Of a DNA stretch of 64,000 nucleotides, positions 1-7,960 are shown piece after piece; the first letter of the stretch is position 1; each line of letters starts with the position of its first letter. The translations under genes were made by a program, and so were the position numbers. The notes beneath the pieces were generated by a model, which had not been told where the DNA came from, did not search any database, and was given only the letters and a program-made list of their open reading frames with translations. Origin of the DNA: an uncultured Clostridia bacterium (GTDB lineage Bacteria; Bacillota; Clostridia; UBA1381); contig CAKSFT010000008.1 of assembly GCA_934454145.1 (NCBI GenBank), positions 1-64,000 of the forward strand, written 5' to 3'.

Positions 1-213
1 ATGACCGAACTGGAAAACAGGATTGCAGAACTGGAAAAGAACCGCGAGAAGGTATATCACTATTTTAACGAACTGCCTCAATACGCATATGACACAGTGA
101 AAAAGCTGTGGGACAGAGGGATATACAAAGGCGCGTCCGCAAGTGACCTGAATCTTCCCGAATCGCTTATGCGCCAAATGGTGATGAATGACAGAGCCGG
201 GTTGTATGAATGA
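1..213 (+). CDS. small phage-type protein, possibly cut by the window edge
   Basis: The first base of the window is an ATG, so the true start may lie upstream. The 70 residues begin with a short coiled-coil-like stretch and end with a segment around YDTVKKLWDRGIYKG and a terminal NDRAGLYE. From memory, this kind of C-terminus is common in small proteins of the lysis or tail-end region of clostridial prophages and in amidase C-termini. The precise role is unknown. A strong terminator follows directly, so this is the last gene of a rightward unit. It may be what remains of a prophage or element next to the recombinase island. Confidence 0.5.
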   Translation: MTELENRIAELEKNREKVYHYFNELPQYAYDTVKKLWDRGIYKGASASDLNLPESLMRQMVMNDRAGLYE

Positions 214-217
214 GAAA

Positions 218-246
218 GGGGCGGAAAATCCGCCCCGTCTTTTTTG
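218..246 (+). terminator. intrinsic terminator after the phage-type gene
   Basis: GGGGCGGA (218-225) pairs with TCCGCCCC (229-236) across an AAA loop. A T-run follows from 239. Confidence 0.85.
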
Positions 247-285
247 TATCATAAGCACTCAAATTTTATAATTGCATATAAAGCA

Positions 286-322
286 AAAACTCCATAACAG
301 ATTCTATCTGTTACAGAGTTTT
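286..322 (-). terminator. terminator of the large serine recombinase gene, possibly bidirectional
   Basis: Two nested stems: AAAACTC (286-292) with GAGTTTT (316-322), and TAACAGA (295-301) with TCTGTTA (307-313). The recombinase stop codon (311-313) lies inside the inner stem. On the minus strand the stem runs into T residues. Confidence 0.65.
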
Positions 323-1861
323 ACTACTACCGCGAACATATAAAGTTCGGATATTATTGCTATGGTACACCTCATGGTTTAATAAACAAACTGAATCACT
401 ATTTAATCCTGTTTCTATTTTTGAGAGCAGTTTGTCGGTGATTGTCACTTCTTCATCGCCCGAATTAAATGTTATCGTGACTTTATCATCATACAAGTAG
501 ATTTTATTTACCAATACTTTAATAAGCGTTCTGCAATATATTATATCATTTATATTTCCATTTGATAAGGCAGTTAAAAACGCTTCGACCTGTTCGGGAG
601 TTATAATTTTATGGCGACTTTGCTCTTTGGTAAGCTGTAATTTTAAATTTTCCAATTCTTTTGATAGAATTTCTAAATCGCTGAAAATCATGTTACGTAC
701 CGAATCAACACTACAAAGTCGAAGCGACTTCATTTGATTTTCTATTTCAGCTTCTTTTGCTTTTACACACATATCCAGTCTTTTCAATTCAGTGGTATCA
801 TCATAATTTTTTGATATTTTCGATACTTCCTTTGCTATTTTCTTTATATTTGAGGGTGTAAGAATTTTGCGGCATTCATCAATGACAGCGCCCTCTATAT
901 AATCTTTCATCACCATTTTCTTATGACACGATTTACTTCTGCCACTGTTTTTGCATTTATAATAATTATATATTATACCATTCTTACTCGTTTTATTTGA
1001 ACTGTGTCCTATCATCATTTCTTTGCAGTAACCGCAAAACAGTTTGCCTGTAAGCAAATATTCGGCTTTTGCTCTTGTTCGGGCGGGAGCTAATTTGTTT
1101 GCTTTCATTCTTTCTGCAACCTTATTGAATAAATCTTCATCAATTATTTGCGGCATACCTCCGGGTTTTTCTATATCCCTAAATATGTATATCCCTAAAT
1201 ACTTTCTGTTTTTTAATATAGCGCTAAATGAATTTTTATTAAATGTAGTTCCGTTTGGTTTTTTAATACCTCTGGCGTTCAAATCGGCGCAAATTTCTTT
1301 TATTGTTACACCGTCGGCATATTTTTCAAATATTTCTTTTATAACGGGTGCCATTTGCTTATCTATAACATATTTATGATTTTCTATCTTGTAACCAAGA
1401 GGGGTAGTGCCACCGTTTGAAAGACATTTTTTAGCATTAACATTCATACCCCGATTAACTTTCTCGGCTAATTCGGCACTGTAATATTCTGATAGTCCTT
1501 CTATAAGGCTTTCAAGCAATACTCCGCTTGCATTATCGGCAATATTTTCATTTGCCGAATAAACCGTAACCCCATTTCTCTTTAAAATAGTTTTATATTT
1601 TGCGCTATCATATCTGTTGCGTGAAAATCTATCAAGCTGATATACAATTATAGCTTGAAAATGTTTTTCTTCACTGTCCTTAATCATCTTTAAAAAATAT
1701 GGGCGGTCATCTGTCTTTGCACTTTTGGCACGGTCTATATATGTATCAATAATTTCATAACCGTTGCTTTCGGCATATTTACGGCATACTTCCAATTGCC
1801 CCTCAATAGATTCTTCACGTTGTTTATCACTGCTGTATCGTGCGTATATTACTGCATACAT
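311..1861 (-). CDS. large serine recombinase (integrase of the island)
   Basis: A 516-residue site-specific recombinase of the large serine family, which cuts and rejoins attachment sites for integration and excision. The N-terminal resolvase domain has the catalytic motif YARYSSDKQ (Ser10) and the LDRFSR motif. A recombinase domain follows, then a zinc ribbon (CGYC, later a second cysteine pair) and a C-terminal coiled coil, as usual for the family. The ATG is preceded by AAGGAG. It lies just downstream of a small serine recombinase in the same direction, and its 3' end faces the phage-type gene, so the left island boundary probably falls near 240-310. The AT-rich sequence contrasts with the core genes. 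Which of the two recombinases integrates the island is an inference. Confidence 0.93.
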   Translation of the reverse strand: MYAVIYARYSSDKQREESIEGQLEVCRKYAESNGYEIIDTYIDRAKSAKTDDRPYFLKMIKDSEEKHFQAIIVYQLDRFSRNRYDSAKYKTILKRNGVTVYSANENIADNASGVLLESLIEGLSEYYSAELAEKVNRGMNVNAKKCLSNGGTTPLGYKIENHKYVIDKQMAPVIKEIFEKYADGVTIKEICADLNARGIKKPNGTTFNKNSFSAILKNRKYLGIYIFRDIEKPGGMPQIIDEDLFNKVAERMKANKLAPARTRAKAEYLLTGKLFCGYCKEMMIGHSSNKTSKNGIIYNYYKCKNSGRSKSCHKKMVMKDYIEGAVIDECRKILTPSNIKKIAKEVSKISKNYDDTTELKRLDMCVKAKEAEIENQMKSLRLCSVDSVRNMIFSDLEILSKELENLKLQLTKEQSRHKIITPEQVEAFLTALSNGNINDIIYCRTLIKVLVNKIYLYDDKVTITFNSGDEEVTITDKLLSKIETGLNSDSVCLLNHEVYHSNNIRTLYVRGSSKTL

Positions 1862-1889
1862 AGTTGTTACTCCTTACATATCATAGTTT

Positions 1890-2516
1890 TTATTTCTCAC
1901 TTGCCGCAAATTTATAAAAAGTATTCGGCTTTAAATTCAAAATCTCCATAGCCTTTACGGCTGTTATTTCTTTGTTTTGCCAGCGTGTATATATTTCGTT
2001 CCAGTTGTCGGGCTTAACTGCTCTCGGTCGCCCTGTCGGTCTGCCTGTTTTTGTCGATACCCTTTGACCATCAACAATCGGCATTACGTCAATTCCTTGC
2101 CGCTGTCGCTTGCGAATGTTCTCTCTTTCTTTCTCTGCTGTGTAACATAATATCTGTAAAACCAAATCAGCTATAAATCGTCTGTCTATATTTTCAGTAG
2201 CTGTGCTTGTATCAAGCAGTGGCATATCTAAAATTTTAATATCTGCTTTTATTGTCTGCGTAATATAGCTCCATTGCTTTTGAATTTCTATATAACTTCT
2301 GCCCAGCCTGTCCAATGAAGCAATAACAACCAAATCACCCTCTCTTAATCTGCTAATCATAGCCTTATAGCTGTCACGCTCAAAGGTTTTGCCGCTTGCT
2401 TTATCTATAAAAATGTTTCTTTCTTCAACTCCTGCATTTTTCAAGTCTTGCAGTTGCCGTTCTTCGTTTTGGTCTGCACTCGAAACACGAACATATCCGA
2501 ATATTAAATTTTTCAT
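1890..2516 (-). CDS. small serine recombinase (resolvase/invertase type)
   Basis: 208 residues with the catalytic motif GYVRVSSADQ (Ser12), LDRLGRS near residue 70 and a C-terminal helix-turn-helix after TGRPTGRPRA. The length is typical of Tn3-type resolvases and DNA invertases. It lies upstream of the large serine recombinase with a 28-base gap, and both read leftward. Possible roles are dimer resolution of a replicating element, DNA inversion, or a second integrase. No obvious inverted recombination sites were seen nearby, so resolution of a rolling-circle element is my preferred guess. Confidence 0.92.
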   Translation of the reverse strand: MKNLIFGYVRVSSADQNEERQLQDLKNAGVEERNIFIDKASGKTFERDSYKAMISRLREGDLVVIASLDRLGRSYIEIQKQWSYITQTIKADIKILDMPLLDTSTATENIDRRFIADLVLQILCYTAEKERENIRKRQRQGIDVMPIVDGQRVSTKTGRPTGRPRAVKPDNWNEIYTRWQNKEITAVKAMEILNLKPNTFYKFAASEK

Positions 2517-2694
2517 ATTGCATACGCTCCCTTTATTTTTTCTTACACGTATATTATATGATATTCCTTTGTAAAAGTCAACCTGTTTAAAAAAATATTT
2601 ATAAATTATTTATATATCTTTAAAAACGCAAATATCTTTAAAAATCACCGCCGATTGCAGTATTTATAAAAGTACACTTAAACAAACGCAAAAA

Positions 2695-2717
2695 ACAGCC
2701 GCTTGTCGGGCGGCTGT
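2695..2717 (-). terminator. intrinsic terminator below the small hypothetical gene
   Basis: ACAGCCGC (2695-2702) pairs with GCGGCTGT (2710-2717). On the minus strand the stem is followed by a run of T. The rest of 2517-2732 is AT-rich and shows no gene. Confidence 0.8.
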
Positions 2718-2732
2718 CTGGGGGGAGGATTG

Positions 2733-2945
2733 TCATATACAATTAAAAGCTAAATCATCAATTAAATCGTCTATACCGTTTCTAAAATTGATTAACTTAC
2801 AAACAAAAATACTTGAATCGTACAAACCGTTTGACTGCTTCATATCCGCTATGCCTGTTTCCAAAGCATTAAGCATTTCTTCTACCTGCTCACTATATGA
2901 CATTATAGTTTTGCTTTCTCCGCTTTCTTTGAATAATATTTTCAT
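2733..2945 (-). CDS. hypothetical 70-residue protein
   Basis: Small acidic protein with no recognised domain. The ATG has a very strong ribosome site (GGAGGTGAAGGAC just upstream on the minus strand), which supports a real gene. It sits between the cargo operon and the recombinases and ends just before a terminator. The mid-region looks helical. No signal peptide or membrane segment is visible. Confidence 0.6.
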   Translation of the reverse strand: MKILFKESGESKTIMSYSEQVEEMLNALETGIADMKQSNGLYDSSIFVCKLINFRNGIDDLIDDLAFNCI

Positions 2946-3023
2946 TGTCCTTCACCTCCTGCTTTTGTAATTAAAAAATACCTCTTATGTAAAAGGTACT
3001 TCTTAATTTATTGTATTAAACTA

Positions 3024-3863
3024 TTATTCATATGGATACGCAGCGGCTCCGCGTGCAGCTGCTTCTGCTGCTTTTGCGTCGCCTGTGTTCTGACTTCTGG
3101 CATCAATGTATGCTTGTAATAGCTTCTTTACATCTTTAACAGACGCTTTTTGCGCTTCTGTTTCAGAATATAACCCATTTTCAATACAGTATTTCTTTGC
3201 TTTACGTATACAATCATCCGTTGCATTATTTTTTAAATCAGCGAGTATATTTTTTGCTTGTTGCGTTTTTTGGTCAGCAGTTGAATTGTAGGCGTTGTGT
3301 TGTTCAATTGCTTTTTGGTATATACTTAAATTTTCTTTAAATATTCCATTTATTATAACTTTGCATACATTATTGTTTGCGTCATTATAATCCGCCGAAA
3401 TACTAGTAGCATCGTCATTATCAAATATTACCGCTCCTATGCAAGACACATCATTAACTGTTTTTGATTTAAAATCATAGTCAAAAACTATATCCATATA
3501 TCCAATATTAAGATTTTTCTTTTTGGCATTTTTCCCAAGATATATATCCGCATTAGATACTGTTGCATAAACCCCTTTTTTATCCGTGCCTTTGCTGTGA
3601 TATTTCCACTTAACTTTACCTTTACCAAAAGTATCATTAAATGCTTCTTGTACTGTTTTGGAATATCCTTCTAAATGAGATGTCTTTACAGCTTTAATTG
3701 CATTATGTTGACGGCTTATTAAAACACCGTTTATTGCGACAAAAATAAAAATTATACCAATAATCGAAACTATAGCAGCAATCGTTTTCTTGTTCTTCAA
3801 ATCAAATCTCTTGCATTTTGATATTATATTAGTTACACTTTCATTATTTATTTTCTCTATCAT
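3024..3863 (-). CDS. hypothetical membrane-anchored protein
   Basis: 279 residues. A single hydrophobic segment at about residues 28-50 (AAIVSIIGIIFIFVAINGVL) follows a lysine-rich cytoplasmic stretch, so the long remainder should be outside the membrane. The distal part is lysine- and aspartate-rich with an Ala-rich tail. AAGGAG precedes the ATG. It is downstream of the two zinc-ribbon membrane proteins on the same strand. No family recognised. A role alongside those proteins at the cell surface is only inferred from position. Confidence 0.7.
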   Translation of the reverse strand: MIEKINNESVTNIISKCKRFDLKNKKTIAAIVSIIGIIFIFVAINGVLISRQHNAIKAVKTSHLEGYSKTVQEAFNDTFGKGKVKWKYHSKGTDKKGVYATVSNADIYLGKNAKKKNLNIGYMDIVFDYDFKSKTVNDVSCIGAVIFDNDDATSISADYNDANNNVCKVIINGIFKENLSIYQKAIEQHNAYNSTADQKTQQAKNILADLKNNATDDCIRKAKKYCIENGLYSETEAQKASVKDVKKLLQAYIDARSQNTGDAKAAEAAARGAAAYPYE

Positions 3864-3933
3864 ATTAAACTCCTTGATGTTGTTTCCACAATATTTACTC
3901 CAATGTATATTTCTATTTTCGCTTTTTACAATA

Positions 3934-4557
3934 TTACACTTGATTTTCTTGTGTAAATTGTTGCTCTATATGCACAAACTCTGCTTCGTTCTTTAAAACA
4001 AAATTACGTATTACAAAAGCATATATTGTACCTACAACACCAATAATACCACCGAATAGAACATTGTAAACGAGAACTGCAATCAAAGAGTTAATAGGTT
4101 CAAATTTTTTAACTATACCTACCGGCTTTTTTATAATCTCAGTACTATAATTATACTTGGTTATACAAGCAAACACATTTAAAGCAGCCACTACAATAAT
4201 AAATATCCCATACAATATACTATCATTCGCAAAAAGATTAAATGCAATAATTAGCTGAATACCAGCTATTACCGCCCAAATAATAGCTTCTACAACTATC
4301 TTACTTGATAACTGTTGAACAATATTCTTCTGCGGTGCATAATATGGCTGTTGATAGCCTTGCTGATACGGTTGCTGATACGGTTGTTGATACGGTTGTT
4401 GGTAACCTTGCTGATATGACTGCTGTTGTTGCTGTGTCTGTTCATTGTTTATAGGCTGATTATTAAACTTCTGCTCACCTTCCAAAGACTTACCGCAGTT
4501 TTTGCAAAATTTCTCCCCTTCATTTATTTTGTTTCCGCAATTCGGACAATATAACAT
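3934..4557 (-). CDS. zinc-ribbon membrane protein (copy 2 of a tandem pair)
   Basis: 207 residues. Residues 1-25 form a double-CxxC zinc ribbon (CPNCG...CKNCG). A low-complexity linker with tandem PYQQ/GYQQ repeats follows (about residues 50-72), then about three to four membrane segments. The C-terminal segment NVLFGGIIGVVG...IRNFVLKNEAEF closely matches the upstream gene, so the two are paralogues. The start has AAAGGGGGA upstream. The zinc ribbon and linker probably face the cytoplasm. Function unknown. Confidence 0.78.
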   Translation of the reverse strand: MLYCPNCGNKINEGEKFCKNCGKSLEGEQKFNNQPINNEQTQQQQQSYQQGYQQPYQQPYQQPYQQGYQQPYYAPQKNIVQQLSSKIVVEAIIWAVIAGIQLIIAFNLFANDSILYGIFIIVVAALNVFACITKYNYSTEIIKKPVGIVKKFEPINSLIAVLVYNVLFGGIIGVVGTIYAFVIRNFVLKNEAEFVHIEQQFTQENQV

Positions 4558-4575
4558 AATAAAAATCCCCCTTTG

Positions 4576-5226
4576 TTAATCTTCTAAATATTGTGCGTTG
4601 CTTAACGCATAGTTTCTGTTAAACAAATCAAATACCGCACCTGCAACGCCTATTACGCCGCCAAATATTAAATTCAGTACAATAAAAACAATACTTCCTG
4701 TAAGCAATTTATCATATTCCCATACAATCCCCCTTTGACGTGCCAATACACGCTGTACTCGTTGAAATGAGCAATATGCACCGTAACCGTTATAGCCTGC
4801 TAATGCCAATATCAATAAACCACTTAATCCCAAAGGTATGCCTATGAGATTGCCTAAAATTGATAATCCACTTACAGTCAGTATTCCCATTATTCCTTGC
4901 AGTCCTGCAATAACCGTCCATACAATCGCCGAAGCCCGCTCTCTGTCTGCCAAAGTTTGCGTCGGTGTTTTTTGATATGGTCTGTAATATGTTTGCCGAT
5001 ATGTATTTGCACCTTGATACGCATATTGTTGCTGATATGCGTTTGCGCCTTGATTTGCATTTGGCGGCTGATACGTATTATTTTTTTGATTGTCATTTTG
5101 TTCTTGGTGTATATTAGTTTCTTGGTCTGCATTTTGTGTATCATGTACATTTTCAGTTCCGCAGTTTGAACAAAAACGCTCATTTGCATTCAGTAGTTTT
5201 CCGCATTTAGTACAATATCTTTCCAT
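4576..5226 (-). CDS. zinc-ribbon membrane protein (copy 1 of a tandem pair)
   Basis: 216 residues with the same plan as its neighbour: an N-terminal double-CxxC zinc ribbon (CTKCG...CSNCG), an Asn/Gln/Tyr-rich linker with repeated NANQGANAYQQ-like units, and several membrane segments. Both proteins share AI(I/V)W(A/T)VIAG(I/L)Q and an N(V/L)(L/I)FGG(I/V)IGV block. An 18-base gap separates them. AAAGGGGG precedes the ATG. It lies 16 bases below the small HTH gene, so one operator-controlled transcript probably covers HTH, copy 1 and copy 2. Confidence 0.78.
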   Translation of the reverse strand: MERYCTKCGKLLNANERFCSNCGTENVHDTQNADQETNIHQEQNDNQKNNTYQPPNANQGANAYQQQYAYQGANTYRQTYYRPYQKTPTQTLADRERASAIVWTVIAGLQGIMGILTVSGLSILGNLIGIPLGLSGLLILALAGYNGYGAYCSFQRVQRVLARQRGIVWEYDKLLTGSIVFIVLNLIFGGVIGVAGAVFDLFNRNYALSNAQYLED

Positions 5227-5242
5227 ACAAACACCCCCTTTC

Positions 5243-5452
5243 TTATGCGCTTAATTTTTGAAATTCAATAAACAATTCAGGGCTAACATTAAGCGCAAAG
5301 CATATTGCTCTCAAATCGTCAGCGTACATAGTTCGCTTACCGTTTAAAATTGCATTAAATGTCGCTGCTGATATTCCGCATTTTCTTGCTATAACCGTTT
5401 GCTTTATACCATGACTTGTTATGTATTCCCGTACCTTTTCATATACGTGCAT
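5243..5452 (-). CDS. XRE-family HTH regulator, small
   Basis: 69 residues made almost only of a Cro/C1-type helix-turn-helix (GIKQTVIARKCGISAATFNA), the size of a phage Cro protein. AAAGGAGTGAT lies before the ATG. It is the first gene of the leftward cargo operon and is divergent from a second XRE gene. Two inverted repeats lie in its own promoter and leader, so self-repression is likely (inferred). Confidence 0.85.
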   Translation of the reverse strand: MHVYEKVREYITSHGIKQTVIARKCGISAATFNAILNGKRTMYADDLRAICFALNVSPELFIEFQKLSA

Positions 5453-5474
5453 TCTGTATCACTCCTTTCTAAAT

Positions 5475-5527
5475 TACAGTATAACTGTATCTATAAATAT
5501 TATAAAGCAGTTTAACTGTAATGTCAA
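5475..5527 (-). promoter_or_regulatory. leftward promoter with two XRE operators
   Basis: Minus-strand promoter: TTGACA (5527-5522), a 17-base spacer and TATAAT (5504-5499), a consensus match. Operator 1 is TACAGT-ATA-ACTGTA (5475-5489), just downstream of the expected transcript start. Operator 2 is CAGT-TTA-ACTG (5508-5518), inside the -35/-10 spacer. Their centres are 31 bases apart, about three helical turns. A protein on operator 2 would block polymerase. Confidence 0.8.
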
Positions 5528-5556
5528 GACTTTTTTCAATATTTTCTGAATTTTTA

Positions 5557-5585
5557 TTGACGTTTTAAAGTTTTTCTGCTATAAT
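5557..5585 (+). promoter_or_regulatory. rightward promoter of the XRE gene at 5606
   Basis: TTGACG (5557-5562), 17 bases, TATAAT (5580-5585). The transcript would start near 5592, giving a leader of only about 14 bases with AGGGAG before the ATG at 5606. Confidence 0.8.
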
Positions 5586-5605
5586 ATAAGCAGGGAGTGA
5601 TGTTA

Positions 5606-5917
5606 ATGAGTTATGAGATTGGTAAGCGCATAAGTAAATTTCGCAAGCAAAACAATATGTCACAAAAAGAGCTTGCTCATAAAATCGGCGTATCTAATTC
5701 ACGTGTATCAAACTGGGAGCAAGGTCTAAACCGACCCGATGTTGATTTGCTTTCTAATATTTGCAATGCCCTAAACGTATCACCCAGCGAGCTTCTTGAC
5801 ATTCACCTTGATAATAACGAATTAACCGCTGATGATAAAAGGCTTATACAAGCATATCATGAGCATACTGATTTACAACACGCTGTAAATATATTGTTGG
5901 GTCTTGAAAGCAACTAA
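5606..5917 (+). CDS. XRE-family HTH regulator (C1-like)
   Basis: 103 residues. An N-terminal HTH (KQNNMSQKELAHKIGVSNS...VSNWEQG) is followed by a short helical tail, the layout of SinR- or phage-repressor-like proteins. I place the start at ATG 5606 because AGGGAG lies eight bases upstream; GTG 5597 and ATG 5600 are too close to that site. It diverges from the small XRE gene. The pair resembles a C1/Cro switch that decides expression of the cargo operon (inferred). Confidence 0.88.
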   Translation: MSYEIGKRISKFRKQNNMSQKELAHKIGVSNSRVSNWEQGLNRPDVDLLSNICNALNVSPSELLDIHLDNNELTADDKRLIQAYHEHTDLQHAVNILLGLESN

Positions 5918-6036
5918 GCCGTAATACCCAATAGCTTTTGTTTTATCACTTGCTTTGCGTTGTTACAGTATTGCAATACCGTTTTGCTTTTAAGCTTGCG
6001 TATAACCTAAAATAACGGCGCATTATGCGTATATAA

Positions 6037-6075
6037 AAATAAACTGACATACGAATACGCCAGTTTATTTTTTTG
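6037..6075 (+). terminator. intrinsic terminator below the XRE gene
   Basis: AAATAAACTG (6037-6046) pairs with CAGTTTATTT (6061-6070), followed by T residues. It lies between convergent genes and could serve both. The remaining bases of 5918-6164 show no gene. Confidence 0.7.
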
Positions 6076-6164
6076 CTTGTTCGCTCTCATATACAGCAAG
6101 GGTATGTAGCAGGGGCGGTTAGTAAAATGACTGAGTTATATAATAATATATTAAATAGAATGAC

Positions 6165-7031
6165 TTACCTCTTTTTGTAATGCTCATAATTTACCGTATT
6201 CACAACTCTGCCTGTTTCGCTGTCCTTAACGGTCAGCGTACTTGCCGAAACCCTTTTATAGTCTTTTAAAAGCTCGTCCAACTGTCCTCTCTTAGCTTTT
6301 ACCGTTTTGGGATATACTATATCATTTGACTTCGCAAAAATCCTCGCACGATAAGGGTAGTATTTCCAACGCTCTTGTTTTTTTATGTGCTTAGGCTTTG
6401 CCTTTTCGGTTAAAGCTTTATCATCATTACTATATGTACAAAAGTAATTTGCCAATCCCTCTATATTATGTATCTGCTCTACCTTAACAGTGCCATGATT
6501 CCAAATGTTTTGAACTGTCTCTTGGCTGATATAGAATTTATCTACTTTTTCAGCAGATTTAAGCAGTACATGAATATGCCAGTTGCCTTTGTCGGTCGGC
6601 TCTATAATTCTTAAATATTTAAGATTATAATGCTTGTAATGCTTTTTCAGATTTTCAAAAAACTTTGTATAATCCTGAACCGCTTGGACAAAGTCAAACA
6701 TTTCATCTTTATAGGTAAGCGTTATAAAAATGCTTTCAAACTCTACAAAATTATTCAGTATCAGCTTACGCAGATTTTTCAAGGATTTCTTAATTGATAC
6801 AGTATTATCCGTCTTGTTAGCATTCGTATTATACTTGAATACTTCGCCTGTTTCAACTTTTACATACTCGTCCTTTGAAATACGCTTGATACCCGATAAT
6901 GCTGTTGAACCGCCCGAATTTTTTGCCGTTACGACTTCTGCGCTGTCTGGCAAAAATATAATTTTTGAATTGCTGTCTGTATCAAGCGGCGAATACTCAC
7001 CGCTTGAAAATTCCAACTTACGTTCTGTCAT
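6165..7031 (-). CDS. rolling-circle replication initiator (HUH Rep)
   Basis: 288 residues. Recognised by the ordered Rep motifs: FITLTYKDE near residue 100 (motif 1), WHIHVLLKS near residue 152 (the metal-binding HUH motif) and NYFCTYSNDDK near residue 190 (candidate catalytic tyrosine region). Rep proteins of this kind nick one strand at an origin and start rolling-circle replication of plasmids and of integrative mobilisable elements. The first 14 bases overlap the end of the upstream repeat-protein gene, so the two are translationally coupled. The N-terminus carries SSGEYSPLD, a motif echoed in the neighbour. The nick site was not found. Confidence is high for an HUH nuclease, lower for the substrate. 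Confidence 0.85.
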   Translation of the reverse strand: MTERKLEFSSGEYSPLDTDSNSKIIFLPDSAEVVTAKNSGGSTALSGIKRISKDEYVKVETGEVFKYNTNANKTDNTVSIKKSLKNLRKLILNNFVEFESIFITLTYKDEMFDFVQAVQDYTKFFENLKKHYKHYNLKYLRIIEPTDKGNWHIHVLLKSAEKVDKFYISQETVQNIWNHGTVKVEQIHNIEGLANYFCTYSNDDKALTEKAKPKHIKKQERWKYYPYRARIFAKSNDIVYPKTVKAKRGQLDELLKDYKRVSASTLTVKDSETGRVVNTVNYEHYKKR

Positions 7032-7659
7032 TTAAAGCACTCCTTTCTGCTAATAATTTATTTATTTCGGCATTGCGCTTTATACACCACTTCCATAACA
7101 GGCTTTCTTTGACGTCACAACTGAAATAACCGTTACTACACCAAAGAGGCTGACGGGCGTTGCTGCCTGTGTGCATTACAACAAAGCTCTTGCTTTTTTG
7201 CAATTTGTCGTTATATTTATTACACCACTTTACAAGCAATGCGTCATTTTCGTCAGTTGACCTATACTTACCGTCTGATATAAGTATCGGCTTGAGTGCA
7301 GGCTCTGAACAGCTTTTAGTGCGAACTTCTTTATTTTTATTTCTGCACCACTCGCACAATAACTTGTCCGACTTGCTATACGGATAGTATTGCGACAAAT
7401 GCGTTTGTATTATCGGGTTTATAGGGTGTTCTATAACTTCCTTGCACCTACGAAGTTTGCGGTTGAATTTACCGCACCATTCTCTTAACTCGAAATCATC
7501 ACAGTTAAATGGTGTGTATTCACCGTTTGAACGGCGCTGTAACGGAATTTGTTGTAGCTCTTTTAACTGCTCCTCAATTTCGCATTTCCTTTCGGCGTTC
7601 ATTTTTCTTGCCATTTGTACTAAACTCCTCTTATAAAACATTTGTTTCTTTTTTTTCAT
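7018..7659 (-). CDS. four-repeat 'WC' protein coupled to Rep
   Basis: 213 residues, basic. I start at ATG 7659 (GGAGAG seven bases upstream) rather than the TTG at 7665. Four imperfect repeats of about 41-46 residues share a Trp-Cys pair inside an L-x2-WC-x-K-x-N helix (WC at about 61, 104, 145 and 191), three of them preceded by an S-x-G-x-Y turn. No family recognised. It overlaps rep by 14 bases and itself overlaps a small upstream frame, so all three are co-translated. The repeated short basic helices suggest nucleic-acid binding near the Rep origin, but that is only an inference. Confidence 0.7.
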   Translation of the reverse strand: MKKKKQMFYKRSLVQMARKMNAERKCEIEEQLKELQQIPLQRRSNGEYTPFNCDDFELREWCGKFNRKLRRCKEVIEHPINPIIQTHLSQYYPYSKSDKLLCEWCRNKNKEVRTKSCSEPALKPILISDGKYRSTDENDALLVKWCNKYNDKLQKSKSFVVMHTGSNARQPLWCSNGYFSCDVKESLLWKWCIKRNAEINKLLAERSALNDRT

Positions 7660-7762
7660 TTTCAATCTCTCCTTCTTCTGTTATAGTTTTTACAATGATG
7701 TCATACCAATCATAAGCTATTTGTTTTGCTTGCGCGGTACTTAAAATTACCTCTGTACACAT
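7631..7762 (-). CDS. 43-residue leader protein of the rep operon
   Basis: ATG at 7762-7760 on the minus strand with AAGGAGG nine bases upstream, ending at TAA 7633-7631. The product begins MCTEVILSTAQAKQ and is helical and acidic at its end. Its 3' end overlaps the start of the repeat-protein gene by 29 bases, so translational coupling is likely. No domain recognised. It may be a small partner or only a coupling leader for the rep operon. Confidence 0.6.
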   Translation of the reverse strand: MCTEVILSTAQAKQIAYDWYDIIVKTITEEGEIENEKKETNVL

Positions 7763-7910
7763 TTGTACTACCTCCTTGGGTTAATTATTTTTTAGGGAGA
7801 GAAAATCACGTGTATTTACATTGGTGAGTTTTTAACTCCCAGAGGTAATATCTAAATGTTTTTTAGGTGGATTGGGTTTTTTTAAAATCGAATTTGAAAT
7901 AGGACACGTC

Positions 7911-7939
7911 TTGACTTTTGATTATATATGAGGTATACT
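7911..7939 (+). promoter_or_regulatory. promoter of the coiled-coil gene
   Basis: TTGACT (7911-7916), 17 bases, TATACT (7934-7939). The transcript would start near 7946, so the ATG at 7928 cannot be the start and ATG 7961 with GAGGTG upstream is used. Confidence 0.78.
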
Positions 7940-7960
7940 TGCATTGAGGTGATAAAGTCA

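Noticed and set aside
4340..4420. Short tandem DNA repeats as a regulatory minisatellite
   Set aside because: They encode the PYQQ/GYQQ linker of the zinc-ribbon protein in frame.
7928..7960. ATG 7928 as start of the coiled-coil protein
   Set aside because: It lies upstream of the -10 element at 7934-7939 of a consensus promoter and has no ribosome site. ATG 7961 has both.
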